Source: Hydractinia symbiolongicarpus
Taxonomy: Eukaryota; Cnidaria; Hydrozoa; Anthoathecata; Hydractiniidae
DNA: 64,000 nt
Reading direction: 5' to 3'
Assembly: GCF_029227915.1 (NCBI RefSeq)
Contig: NC_079887.1
Location: 19,587,650-19,651,649 of the forward strand
Both the position numbers and the translations under genes were made by a program. Of the stretch, positions 46,412-58,344 are shown in pieces (positions within the stretch are counted from its first letter, which is position 1; every line of letters starts with the position of its first letter). The notes under the pieces are model-generated. The model was given only the letters and a program-made list of their open reading frames with translations. It had not been told where the DNA came from and made no database searches.

Positions 46412-47073
46412 TATACTCCGTAGCTATGCGCATAGCGGTTTATGATTTATGCGAGCAATTTAGTTCACGGTCAAAGGATATTTCGTACTTTAAATGAAGA
46501 TCTGTTTTCCTTTCATCCTCTATCATTCTTGGTCTGAATTAAAAAATAGCAATTTTTCACGATTTTATTCTGAAAAGTCAAAAATACAGTGGAAATATAA
46601 AATATATCTTTTTGATTACGTTTTTTCCTAGTTTGTTTTTGTTTTGTTGATGTTCATTTCCGTCCCAACCAGAATCTGCCTTTCTTTATTCACAATACTC
46701 CTCTATTGTCTTCACAATATACATTATAATCTTCCGTACTCGTGCTTTTCTTCAACTAAGGTCTTTAGTTCGTCGTTAATAACGTTCTAGTAATCCCTTT
46801 TCCTGATTGTATCACTATGAACTCTTCTGATAAGTTTTATTTATAGCATATGGGACTGAGGAGTAACGTAATAGCTATAAAAAGAATAAGTGAAAATCTA
46901 TTAACAGCCTACTCAATCCAGCTCTGAATTATTTTCCACATTCCTAATATCCCTCTTTTTGTATAAATAGTGCTTCCACCAGGATTTGGTCAAGCTGGTA
47001 CTCTCGTGCGTAAAAGCTTTTTTTTTTCTTCGGGGTCACGTAAGAAATGCAAAAGGATAAACTTACTTGAGTT
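46412..47073. other. Noncoding; 3' flank of ShKT gene
   Basis: No coding frame. It probably holds the 3' untranslated region and terminator of the minus-strand ShKT gene. AATAAA-like words are common, so the polyadenylation site cannot be fixed. Confidence 0.4.
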
Positions 47074-50000
47074 CTATTTACAGAAACGACACGTCTTTTT
47101 ACAATACACACTCATAATTTCCGGATTCTTTTTACATTCGCCTTGTTTTTTCCATTGCAAGCAGAAATCCCAGTAAACAATATCGTCCATGCATACATCT
47201 AAGAGTTGACGAAACCGAATTAAGTCCCACATGGCTTTACGCCCTTCTGCCCGGTACATCATATCAACAACAAAAATTAATTTTAACCCTATTCGGTTGG
47301 GGCTACGGGGGGGGGGGGGGCGGATTATCCTCCCCATGACGGTTTTTTAATAACTCCTTAATGCTATGTTACATGACTACAACTCCTTTCTGAGTTTGGC
47401 TATTACTTAAAACTACCCTTAAAAATCATATGAAACCCTTATGATGGGGAACATATAATAACTCTCGTTAGGATTATCCTTAGAACTTGAAACCTACAAC
47501 ACAACTTTGTTTCATCAGGAAGAATCATTTTGCATGCTTTGGACACGTGATTTAACCGATCTCCCGATTTTTTCAAATGTTACCAGAAAATCGGAAAAAA
47601 ATCGGATTTTTGGGCACTTTTTGGCATTTTGTCACGCGATCTATGTGAAATCCGAAAACTTCAAACATAATGCAAAAAGCCGCTCTAAAACCAAATTAAT
47701 TGAATTTTAAGCGATAGTGGCAATTTGAACAAATTTCAAGCTTTTGATAACGTCACAGAAAATGTGCTGACGCAAGCAAAAATATATTGCTGTCATTTTG
47801 TCCCTTTTGTGACGTACTATAAGTGTGCAATTTAGACGACAAGTTATTAAGGTCATAATATGTTCGAAAAATCCCGGACTGACTAGAGTTGAAATACCTT
47901 ACGTAAGAACAATTGTTAAGTAATTGCCACACTTACTTTGGCTGTTGCACATTCCACACGTCTTCGGGCATAGCACTCTGATCTGAACACTTTTAATAGC
48001 CGTGTTTTTTATGCAATCATACTTGAAGCGTTTACAGAAATGTTGTGAGAAGGAATCTCTGCACACTATAAGATTTGAAAGTTAGTATATATTGAATAAT
48101 TTTTATCAAGTTTAACACCGGTTACAAAATTAATGCCGGTTGTAAAATTTGCACTAGTTAAAAAAATTAGCACCGGTAATAATCACGTACCAGGACAAAT
48201 GCCATTCTCTCGTTTTGATTTATCCCAGCAACATGTACCTTCTTTCGCGCATGGTTGTGCGACCGATAAAAGTGGTGGTGTATCTTTTGCACATTTACGG
48301 CAAGTTTTGCGACACTTTTGCGATAATCTTACAGACCATTTCTTAACTTCACATAACCGGAAGCTTTCGAGTCTTTTACACATCTTAGGTTCCCAAACGT
48401 CGATGCATTCCTCCGTTGAATTTTTTGGTTGGCGTGTAGGTTTCTTCTTTTGTCCAGGAGTTTGACACATTTCACAAGTTCTTGGACACCTATGTAACAT
48501 TTGATCTTTGTAGAGGTCGCAGAAGTCTATACTTTTGTAGAACGAACACGAATAGTTAGGCGTATCAAAACATTTTTCTAAAATAATATAAAAAGTGCAA
48601 TAAAACGTTAGCAGTCATGGATAACCATTTCTTCTCCTTTTAAGTAGTACCCTTAAAAATTTAAAATCCTTTTGTTGTTCTTAAAGTCCGCTCATACTAT
48701 ATATATACTATACTGGTATAACTGACTAACTAACTAACCCTGTCGCAAATGGTAAATTGCAACGTCACAGATTTAAACTTCGTACCCAAGCTCCCTAATT
48801 ACTGGGAAGTCATCTAAATGACGTTTCAGGCCAAAATTGGTATTTGTTTTCGACAAAATTTGGCACAGTTAACAAAAAAAGTATGCTAAACATAATAGTG
48901 ACATCATAATTTTGATTTTTGTCACCTAAATGTCATTTTAGGCCAAAATTGGTCCAAAAATTAAAACTACTTTATTTTCAACAAAATTTGGCACAGTTAA
49001 CAAATAAAGTATGCTGAACATGATGGTGACATCAAAATTTTGGGTTTTTACCACCTTAAATGTCATTTTAGGCCAAAATTTGTCCAAAAATTAAAACTAC
49101 TTTATTTTAGACAAAATTTGGCACAGTTAACAAATAAAGTATGCAGAACATGATGGTGAGATCAAAATTTTGATTTCTTGTTACCTTAAATGTCATTTTA
49201 GGCCAAAATTGGTTCAAAAATTAAAACCACTTTATTTTCGGCCAAACTTGGCACAGTTAACAAATAAAGTATGCTGAAGATGATGATGTTACAAAAGTTT
49301 GATTTTTTGTCACCTAAATGTCATTTCAGACTAAAATTTCTATATTTTCTATTTTATTTTCGACAAAAATTGGCACAGTTAATAAAAGAATATGCTGAAA
49401 ATGATTTTCACATCAAAATTTTGATTTTTTGTCAACTAAATGCCGTTTAAGACCATAAACGTTTCAATCGCAAGACTTTCAACCATGAATGATAGGCTGT
49501 ATTTTTTGTTAGCAATTTCTTTTAAAATGTGAGTTTATTATGACACGTTTTGTTTTGTTTGCGTTTGTTGTAAGATATAATGTCACTTGTGTGCTTGATC
49601 TTCAGAGCTTCATGCACCAAAACTCTTATAATGTTTAGCACGATAACACAACGAATTAGCAGATATTTTGGTAGCAAGCGGAAATTCATAGAGCCCCCAG
49701 AGCTTCTTGTTCTAATTTGACATCATACATTTAATCTTAATCTCCTTTCTTGTTCACCTTGGCAACTTTTGTTAAAAACACAGCATTTTGTACTATCGTT
49801 GACAAAATATCGGATGACATTTAAAAACTTTATAATACTTTAAAAGTTACAAAACTTTTGTGATTTTTAGCCATTCTCGCAAAATATCATAAAAATATCC
49901 TCGAAATTAAACTTTTTTTAATTATCTTTTTTTAGAAAATTATATTTAGAAGAAAGCATATAAAGATCATGATGTAACCGCTCATAAAAAAAATATACGC

Positions 50001-50775
50001 ACAGCTCTCAAACAACAAATATTGTAATGAATCGGTTTAAAAGAAATATGCGATAATTTACCAGGGCATCCGAGAAAGTTTCTTCCTCTCGCTACTGTTT
50101 CGCCATCTTTGCAGCACCCGTGCAGGGAAGTTTTGCAGGGCGGCCCGTCAGGTGCTGAGGCCTTCGTTGTCACTCCCTCAGTGGCACCTTAAAAAAATTA
50201 CTTTGATACATATAAAAATACAAGGAAAAGAAGAGTACATGGATGTAAATTTTTTTTCAGAAAAAGAACAGCAATGCTGCCTAATAATTACCCGTGCTGC
50301 TTTAGAATCGTTTTCGTGACGTCCCATGCGACATATAAATTACGCGGTTTAATGTTAGCTATTCAAATTTTCAATATAGTATGTTCAAAGCGAAATTATG
50401 TCAAAATTAATTCTTTCTAGTATCACTTTAAAAGTAGAAAAACTCTTAAAACCTTAAGGGTATATATTGTGTCAACATTATTCTTGGGCTTTACATCCCG
50501 CCTACTTATTTACGACATAAAGATTGGTACCCTGATAACGCCTTACCGTTACAAAATCCGCATGTTACTGGGCAGTAATATCTCATCTTCTCTGAATACG
50601 CCTTGCATTTCTCTGTTCGCTTTAATGCGGCACAATTAGCAAATTTACTCAGGTCTTTAGCATGTTCACAATCCACCCATGTATCAGTTTTGCGGTGAAC
50701 TTCCCCTAACACTGATACGCCTGAAAACAAGACAATGTAAATATAAATAAAAAGGTTTCTTTTACTCCAAGACAT
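47074..50775 (-). CDS. Secreted protein with five ShKT-type domains
   Basis: Exons (minus strand): 50775-50547, 50187-50062, 48577-48191, 48065-47937 and 47198-47074. Every junction is GT/AG and splits a codon after base one. The total is 996 bases, giving 331 residues and a stop. Residues 1-24 form a signal peptide (hydrophobic run NLFIYIYIVLFSG). Six-cysteine ShKT-like modules lie at about 36-75, 121-156, 176-214, 249-287 and 293-330, each ending in the C-P/R/K-x-T-C-x-x-C pattern (CPVTCGFC, CPRTCEMC, CRKTCRKC, CPKTCGMC, CKKTCRFC). Between them are two modules with a GCC/TCC-D and C-P-G pattern (94-117 and 228-246). ShKT modules occur in cnidarian toxins but also in many extracellular enzymes and matrix proteins. 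The multi-module layout fits a matrix or secretion protein at least as well as a toxin. A piggyBac-like MITE and a satellite lie in its introns. Further small exons between 50062 and 48577 cannot be excluded. Confidence 0.85.
47287..47890 (-). mobile_element. piggyBac-like MITE, copy 2 (inverted)
   Basis: Starts after TTAA at 47283-47286 with ccctattcggttgggg and a G run, and ends in a decayed inverse (ccggactgactagagtt). The interior matches copy 1 at 27616-28361 in reverse order (for example tgacgtactata and gtgctgacgcaagcaaa). It lies in the last intron of the ShKT gene. Confidence 0.75.
48815..49450. repeat. Five-copy satellite of about 125-130 bp in ShKT gene intron
   Basis: ggcacagttaacaaataaag recurs at about 48862, 48990, 49120, 49250 and 49372, with gtcattttaggccaaaattg between the copies. 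The units diverge at several sites. It sits in the large intron between the second and third exons of the ShKT gene. Confidence 0.85.
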
Positions 50776-53700
50776 ATTGTATTCATAAAGATATGTTTAA
50801 TAAGTCATTTGTATAAATCCTTATATACACGATCTCCTTACCCCCGTCTTGAACTATTTTCCTTAGTGAGTAAATTTTAGTAAATTTCTTCCAATCAGGA
50901 AGTACCCTTCAACTTTAATTACAGTAAAAAAAAAGTAAATCAACATTTCAATATAGTACCTAAGTAAACCTAAATGTAGAGAAATCCTCAATATATAACC
51001 GACATGTAATCCAGGACGATATTGTTCTAAGCCCCCTAGAACTTTTGCCTAATGTAGTCTCTGAAAGCTAATTGTGGTTTCAGTATGAAATTTCTGGGCG
51101 GAGATCACCAGCTGTAATTTGATTACAATTAACCACGAAATAAACTCGCGGATAATTTTTGTGACACAAAAACAAAAATATATGATCTCCTTCATAGTGG
51201 TTAAGTGTGTAAACTATAAGCAGGTCAAAAATGTTTAAAAATAGCTTTAAAAGTTCCACAAATGTACGATTTAGAGGCCCATTTAAACAAGAGTATCATT
51301 TCAAACAATCTTTTCCGACTTTTTTTGAAGTGACAATTTCGGTTTCGCTAAGAGCTAATAACTCTGTCTGAAGAAAACTTGGCCCAAAAGGTTTGTCCAG
51401 CCACAATATCAAGGACAGGAACAGGTTTTAAGAGATATTGCCTTCATTGTTTGCACTACCTTTGAGTGAAAAGCATTTCATACGCTAAGATGGAGAGTTC
51501 CTGCATTCTAGATTAATTAGCTAGGATATCGATGTCCGCGGTCACAAATTACTGTAATTGCTTATTAATGACCTCATCATAAAATATAGATTTTATCTAG
51601 CAAATATTTCTGAAATTATCCCACACATTCTACCACCACGAAAATACAAATTCACAGGGCAAAACATATCGGACAAAAGTGATGAGATTTTTCAAGAGTG
51701 ATGAAAGTTTTGGCCGAAAAAAGCTATAGTCTAGTTTGTTTTAACTGTTTACATCTTCTACACGAAATTGTTTTTTTAACAAATGAACATAAAAAGTCAA
51801 GAAATATTCTCTAGCTGACGAATCATTTTGTTCGATAAAGATATCTTTGTAGTATTTTTATATATGTTAATTTGGTGCAAACCTAATTAACTACAACAGG
51901 TATGGCGAGTTGTTCAGCCTTAAACGTCAGATGTTTATTTTGTTGTCGTCACTGCTGCTGCCAACCTTATCCTCAGATATATCTTGTGGAAAGATCAGTG
52001 TGAGGAGACAAGACAACCAGGGAAGGAGATGTAATAGTCGTTTTTCTGACGTTGTCACTTTTTGAATCATTCTTATCCGCGCTCGAAATTACGTGGGAAT
52101 GGATATTTTGCTTACAAAAATATCACGCACGAACCCAGGGTTTCAGATATTGCTACAATCGAATCTGTCTTTTTGGACACTGCGGATTGCCTTTTTTGAA
52201 AACTTGAACTGTGAACAGTGTGATGAAGGCGAATTTAATCCTGAAGTTCACAAGCAAATCCATTAACTACTTGGGAAAACAAATCTTTAGCACCCTAAAA
52301 GATCAACCGAAATTTTGCAGTCGAAGCAAAGGCGGTAAAAATATATCGCATCTGCTATTTGGTGTGTTTGTAGCACGACTTTTCTTTCACGGACAGACAG
52401 ACAGAGAACGAGTGTGTTAAAACCTCGTTCCGCCTTTTTAGGTATTTTTGTATATTTGGACACACGTCCTGAGGATGAAATTGGCTATTTAGAGGATCAT
52501 CTTTCCCGAATTAGTTTTCTTTGAAGTGCCACTGCTATTTCTCAACTTTGTCAAACAACATAAATGTTTTTTTGAAATCCTCACATGAAATTTGATAAAA
52601 TGTGAAATCTTTAGATTCATACCGCAAACCATGGATGTACATCCATGTGCAAATAAACAACCTTTTACAACAGATTTTTTAATTTTGTAGCTACTAATTG
52701 ACCTCTTCATGAAATAGAAGCTTATTTGTACAAATGAAAAATTAATAAGACTTTGACTGTAACATTAATACCACCAAAACAACATTTTCACATGTCGGAT
52801 TATTTTTACACACACACACAAATTCAATGTGGCTCAATGTGATCTTAAAATCAAAACATCAAAATGTCAAAATTCTAAAAGTAAAATTTTACGTTATCAA
52901 AATGACGAGAGTTATTAGGTGGACGTGGTGCAGATATAATGTGGAAAGAACAGCTCTAGACGACAAAAAAATTTAAAATAAACCCACTCCCTTCCCTCAT
53001 TGCGCCCCTATAATTTGGTTCCATGCGTCAGTACTAAAAATCCATTGAATAGCTGTATGACGTCACGGTTCTAAAGAAAAGTTAAATCAAACAGTTTGCT
53101 GGAAAGATATCTCTCTAGAAGTTGTCCGAAAACGTGTTACACGACAGTGAGTAGTCTCGTAGATGCACGTCTAGGTGCCGTCTTGTCTTACACGTCAAGG
53201 TGCCGTGTTAAGTTTCGCTTTTGTATATATTAAACCACAAGCAAGCGTTTACGGGGGATGAATATTTGTCATTCCGGACACAGCAGCCACGAATACCGGA
53301 TAAATTCGATCAATAGGCATTAAGAAGATGTTACACAGTGTTAATTGGATTTAGTAAAAGAAGGAATAACAACATGTTATCTGTGATATATTTATAATTA
53401 ATAATAAAATATTATCCCACTATTTTCTTTCACATACACCATACTATGACACCATACTATGACTTGTAGTGCTCAAGAGAGATTAGCCGATAATTACATA
53501 ATATTGTTATTATTAAATTGTAAATGTCATGTTAAAGTGTTATCTCTAGTTCTCTCAAAAGTGTTTAACCACCGCAATGCATTCCTAGTCTGTCTAACAT
53601 CAATAATAACAACACCAACAACAGCAATTACGTCCATAGAACCATATTTAGTTACAAAAAATATGTATCCTTTTTTTTATTTCTCGTACTAGACATATCA

Positions 53701-53980
53701 TTTCCATATTTTACAAAACCCGCTTAGGAAAAGGAATGTCGAGATTACGTGGAGGAACGTGAAGAGTAAATATAAATAGTTAAAGTGGTGTCTAAAAAAT
53801 GTCCTCTGTGTGTTTTTATATACATGTTTGAATTTCATAAACCAACTTATTTTCATCAAAACCACCTATAATTTAAATTAATCACCACTACAGATGATGA
53901 TTGCTCAAAACACACCTCAGACAGGTATTCAAAGAATTTATGTCGAAATTTTACCTTTTAAAACGATTTAATAACTTTTT
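50776..53980. other. Noncoding; upstream of ShKT gene
   Basis: Contains the putative promoter of the ShKT gene just above 50775 (tatatacacgatctcc near 50822 could be an AT-rich core). A partial Helitron-like piece lies at about 52335-52420 (aaatatatcgcat, then ggacagacagacag). A palindrome (catggatgtacatccatg) lies near 52630. Open frames at 52489-52710 and 53459-53692 show no protein character. Confidence 0.4.
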
Positions 53981-54025
53981 ATATTGACATTTTGTGTCCA
54001 ACATAATCTAAACAGCACGCTACAT

Positions 54026-54331
<306 letters not shown>

Positions 54332-55720
54332 TAATGCTACCATTATGGATCAACTAGCTAGCTACTTGTCATACCGTGTCAATGTTTTTATTTGCTTAGT
54401 TTACTTCTGTTATAATGACATATTTGCTTAGTAATGCCATATCTTAGAGGAAGAACAAATGTTGACGGATTTACCTGCTTCGCTTCTTAGACAACTATAT
54501 CCTCGCATTTTTCTCCTACTAAGATTTATTACACTTTGGATTTAAGAACACTAAATTCATCCCTGTTAAATGCCCATGAATTCTCTCAAAGAACGGTTGG
54601 TCAATATTTACACCGTTGTTTCATGATAATGTGGACATGTCCCATTGTACTTTTTTATGCAGAAAATACATGCACGATACACGCTTGTCAACTTTTGACG
54701 GAATATTCTGGAGAATTAAGTCAACATGAATGATAAAAACCAAAGTAAAATGGTGAAATACTTTTACTAAAATTAATTTATCAACTTATCTTATCATAAA
54801 AAATGCTTATCTGATTAAGGATATCTCCACAAGACGCCTGGGTTACTAATAATATACAAGAACTCTTCCTTTATGCTGGTCCTTTATGACAATATCTTTG
54901 AGGCTTGGGTGGTTGTTAAAATTTTGTCTGTTAAAGTTAATCACAAATATATAAAAATAGCGCTAGCGCATAGGCGTAAACTGAAGGCCGTCAAAAATAA
55001 GATCGCGTTCTTGTAATGTGAAATGTTATTATCATTTCGTCACGTTTACTCTACTTGGATAAGATTTTGTGGTCTCTCTAACCCGCCTATTATCTTCAAG
55101 AAAGAAACTAAAAAAACTAATAACATCAATGACGAAAAAAAACCGCGAACGTAAATTAAGACGCGGCGTTTCCTTAAAATTTCTAGAATAAAATTATTGA
55201 TTTAATAAAAATACCACAGTATAAAACATTTTTTTCTATAAATTTTTATATTGTGATGAGGGCGAAAAATGTGACACGAAATAAATACTTTCATTCGATG
55301 ACTGTTGTCTGAAGTTGGTAAATGACGTCATAGTCAAGAAAGTGAATATGTCTTCTCAACATTAATATTACGTGTATACTTGGAGACGTATGCTAATGTG
55401 AATTTTATGCAGTGAAGGCACGTCATTAAATATTTCAGGAAAGTGCTCTATAGAAACTAAGATGGCGCATGTCATAAACGATAGGCTGGATTTCTCACTA
55501 TGTTGTGGCGCTTTTAGTGATTTCAAAGTTATCATTTATTTATGTTGAATTATGGCGTATGTGAACAAGTCAACAACAAAAAGCAAACACATTCACTTTA
55601 GTTATCACAACCGTGTATTTATTTTGCATAATTTAAATGTCACCCTTTATTGATGACGATACACGCTTTTTTATTAGCAACTTCTGATAAGCAACATGAG
55701 GCTCAAATCCCTTAAGGACC
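54332..55720. other. Noncoding
   Basis: AT-rich, no coding frame or notable repeat. Confidence 0.4.
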
Positions 55721-55972
55721 GAACCAACATCCAGCCTAAAGCAACTACTAACCAAAATCCAGCCTAAAGCAACTACTAACCAACATCCAGCCTAAAGCAA
55801 CTACTAAACAACATCCAGCCTAAAGCAACTACTAACCAACATCCAGCCTAAAGCAACTACTAACCAACATCCAGCCTAAAGCAAATACTAAACAACATCC
55901 AGCCTAAAGCAACTACTAACCAACATCCAGCCTAAAGCAACTACTAACCAACACCCAGTCTAAAGCGAGTAA
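55721..55972. repeat. 28 bp minisatellite, nine copies
   Basis: The unit (aaccaacatccagcc then taaagcaactact) is repeated nine times head to tail, with few substitutions; the last copy is the most changed. There are no spacers, so it is a plain tandem repeat. Confidence 0.95.
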
Positions 55973-56213
55973 ATAAAAGTACCAGTGATTATGAAACAGC
56001 AATAGCTAGTTTCTAAGACCTTCCTTGTCCTAAAAGTCATCTAAGTTTTGTACGATGACAAACGTGATTAAAACAGAAGTTTAATTTTGATTAGCGTATC
56101 AGCCCAACTAAGCAAGCCATTATTCATTTAGCCTTTTTAAGTATATAGTCAGCAAGCAAGATGCGAGCGACAGTTGAGACGCAAAATACAGAAATATAAG
56201 TAACGTTAAAGTC

Positions 56214-56486
56214 TTAGCCAAACATTTCGTGTAGTTTATAAAAAAGTTTTAAATATTCTGTTACAACAGGTGCGAAGTCGTCAAACGTGAAATTGACGGG
56301 CGAAAGCGAAACAGAACGGCGCGAAACATTTAATTGTAAAATGATGGGTGGTGCAATATCTTGTCGTAAAATTAGTCTCTCATGCAACAGTCGTATGTTA
56401 AATAACAAGTGACTTTTGAGGATTGAACGTAGATTGGTTAGCGAAAAGTGGTCTTCTTCCAGCCAACGGGACAATGCGCCGCATTT
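56214..56486 (-). CDS. Candidate terminal exon of unknown gene
   Basis: After the acceptor gcttttccag an open frame begins with CGALSRWLEEDHFSLTNLRS and runs to a stop at 56214 (about 90 residues). It is leucine-rich and amphipathic with one cysteine. I recognise no family. It could be the last exon of the gene whose signal-peptide exon lies at 58344-58245, but the phases do not match directly (one base over there, two needed here). A linking exon would be required. Confidence 0.3.
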   Translation of the reverse strand, partial: KCGALSRWLEEDHFSLTNLRSILKSHLLFNIRLLHERLILRQDIAPPIILQLNVSRRSVSLSPVNFTFDDFAPVVTEYLKLFYKLHEMFG

Positions 56487-56594
56487 ACTGGAAAAGCAAA
56501 ACGTTTATAGACAAAAATTTTAATTTTTTGCAAATTTTAAGCTCGTAAAGAAGCGATATAGCAGTCTTTAATCAATTGCTGTTAATAATCTATA

Positions 56595-57354
56595 CTAGTG
56601 GGTGGCCCGTGGATAAATTCACGGGGTCGCACGTCCTTTATATATATCCCATATTTCGTGTTTCTGTAACAAAGAGTTTTTCTCGCGCATAAACAGACAG
56701 ACGGAATACAGCTATTATTAAAAAGACTAGTCGTTAACCCGTGGAAAAATCCACGGGGTCGCCCGTCCTTTATATATCACATTTCGTGTTTCCGTTATGG
56801 GACGCGGTAACCCTTTCAAACAGACAGACGGAATACGTCTATTATTAAAAAGACTAGTCGTTGCCCGTGGAAACATCCACGGGTTCGCCCGTCCATTGTA
56901 TTTACCCGTCGCAACAAAGTGGATAAAAATATGTCGCATTTGATATTCGTGTTTCCGTAACATGATTTTCTAACTCAGCGGGGGGTCCGCGCAGAGACAG
57001 ACAGACGACGGCTATTATTATAGAGATCTACGGGTTTGCCCGTCCTTTATATTTACCCGTCGCAAAAAGTGAATAAAAATATATCGCATTTGACATTCGT
57101 GTTTCCGTAACATCATTTTCTAACTCAGCGGGGGGTACGCGCAGAGACAGACAGACGGAATACGGCTATTATAATAGAGACTAATCGTTAGCCCGTGGAA
57201 AAATCCATGGGTTCGCCCGTCCTTTATATTTACCCGTTGCAACAAAGTGGATAAAAATATATCGCATTTGATATTCGTGTTTCCGTAACATCATTTTCTA
57301 ACTCAGCGGGGGGTCCGCGCAGAGACAGACAGACGACGGCTATTATTATAGAGA
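56595..57354 (-). mobile_element. Array of five short Helitron-like units
   Basis: On the minus strand each unit starts with TC (tctctattataatagccg type) and ends with the hairpin cccgtgg-attttt-ccacggg, ctaacga and CTAG. Plus-strand boundaries are 56595, 56727, 56854, about 57024 (end degenerate) and 57181, with the array ending at 57354. Unit lengths are about 132, 127, 170, 157 and 174 bp. Adjacent units join directly (CTAG then TC), as in the pair at 2476-3921. The longer units contain an extra gcggggggtccgcgcaga segment. All are noncoding. Confidence 0.7.
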
Positions 57355-57419
57355 CTAGTCGGTTCTCACGGGTGAATTCCCATAGGACGGGTGAATTCCC
57401 GTAGATTTCCACGGCTTAT

Positions 57420-58244
57420 CACTAGTTATTTCGTATAAGAAAACCTGGGACCTTATTGAGATACGCCGACCAATAATTTTATTCTGAGTACGCATAACCT
57501 CAATCTAAATTGGGCGATCTAAGGACGAGGTTGGCATAGTATAACTTCTACTGTAAAATAGATAAAGATAAAGGATATTTCCGTTCTGTTACAGTTTCGA
57601 ATTAACGAGAAACCTATTTATTTATTTATTTTTGTGTTTTATTTTTCCTCAACAATTTGCGATCGTTTTAAAACATGTTTTTCCAAGTTAATTAGTGTTA
57701 ATTAATTAGTCAAGCAAATTTCCTTTCCTCTCACACCATGATGAATAACAGAGTTTAAATCACAATTGTTATAAAAACAAAACAAACCCAGGTTCAGCTC
57801 CCTAAGTTATGGCGAAATTTTGTTTGTTTGTTTTCCTTCTGGTCTTTTACTTCAAAAAGAACCATATACAAAGGTATCCCCCAAAGATCTAAACTTAGTA
57901 CAATTCTCTTTTTGGGATACAAGTAGGAGTAGTCAGTTCAACAAGACAACAAATACCCCGAAAATTGGTGTCGTATAGCAAAAATTAAGGTCCACAAAAT
58001 GTAATTTTATTTTACAAAGTAATTTCAATCAATTTGTAACATTGTGAACCGTGAAAGAAAACTAATTTTTTGTTTAAGTGGAAATTTCGCGGAATTACTT
58101 CGTATTGCTTATTTGTTCACATTTGGATTAAAAAAATTTGCCAAACAAAGAGATCTAAGGAATTTTCAGACATGCTAAGGTAACGAAAAACCCTTAAGAT
58201 TAACGTGTTAGTACATAAAGAAAAATAAATAAATAAAATCTAAC
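57420..58244. other. Noncoding; probable intron of the signal-peptide gene
   Basis: AT-rich. No further exon could be supported on the minus strand. Confidence 0.4.
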
Positions 58245-58344
58245 CTCTGTTTACAACCCTTATCGCCGTCCCCTGTGAATTCACCATTATTGATAGATGA
58301 ATCATACCAAGAAATATAATAAACGTTTTCAATAGCGGTGACAT
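58245..58344 (-). CDS. First exon with signal peptide of an unknown secreted protein
   Basis: ATG at 58344 opens a frame beginning MSPLLKTFIIFLGMIHLSIM, followed by VNSQGTAIRVVNR. This is a classical signal peptide with likely cleavage after NSQ or nearby. The frame reaches a donor (gttaga at 58244) with one base of a codon left over. Nothing downstream on the minus strand joins it with certainty. It is the 5' end of a real gene or an isolated chance exon; the signal-peptide composition favours the former. Confidence 0.5.

Noticed and set aside
47199-47337. N-terminal part of a minus-strand frame ahead of the last ShKT exon
   Set aside because: It reads into the MITE end; a proper acceptor with matching phase lies at 47198.
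47074-50775. Calling the ShKT gene a toxin
   Set aside because: ShKT modules are widespread in extracellular proteins; five modules plus two other Cys modules give no specific toxin evidence.
55721-55972. Regular 28 bp repeat resembling a CRISPR array
   Set aside because: Units are directly adjacent without spacers, and the setting is an animal genome; it is a minisatellite.
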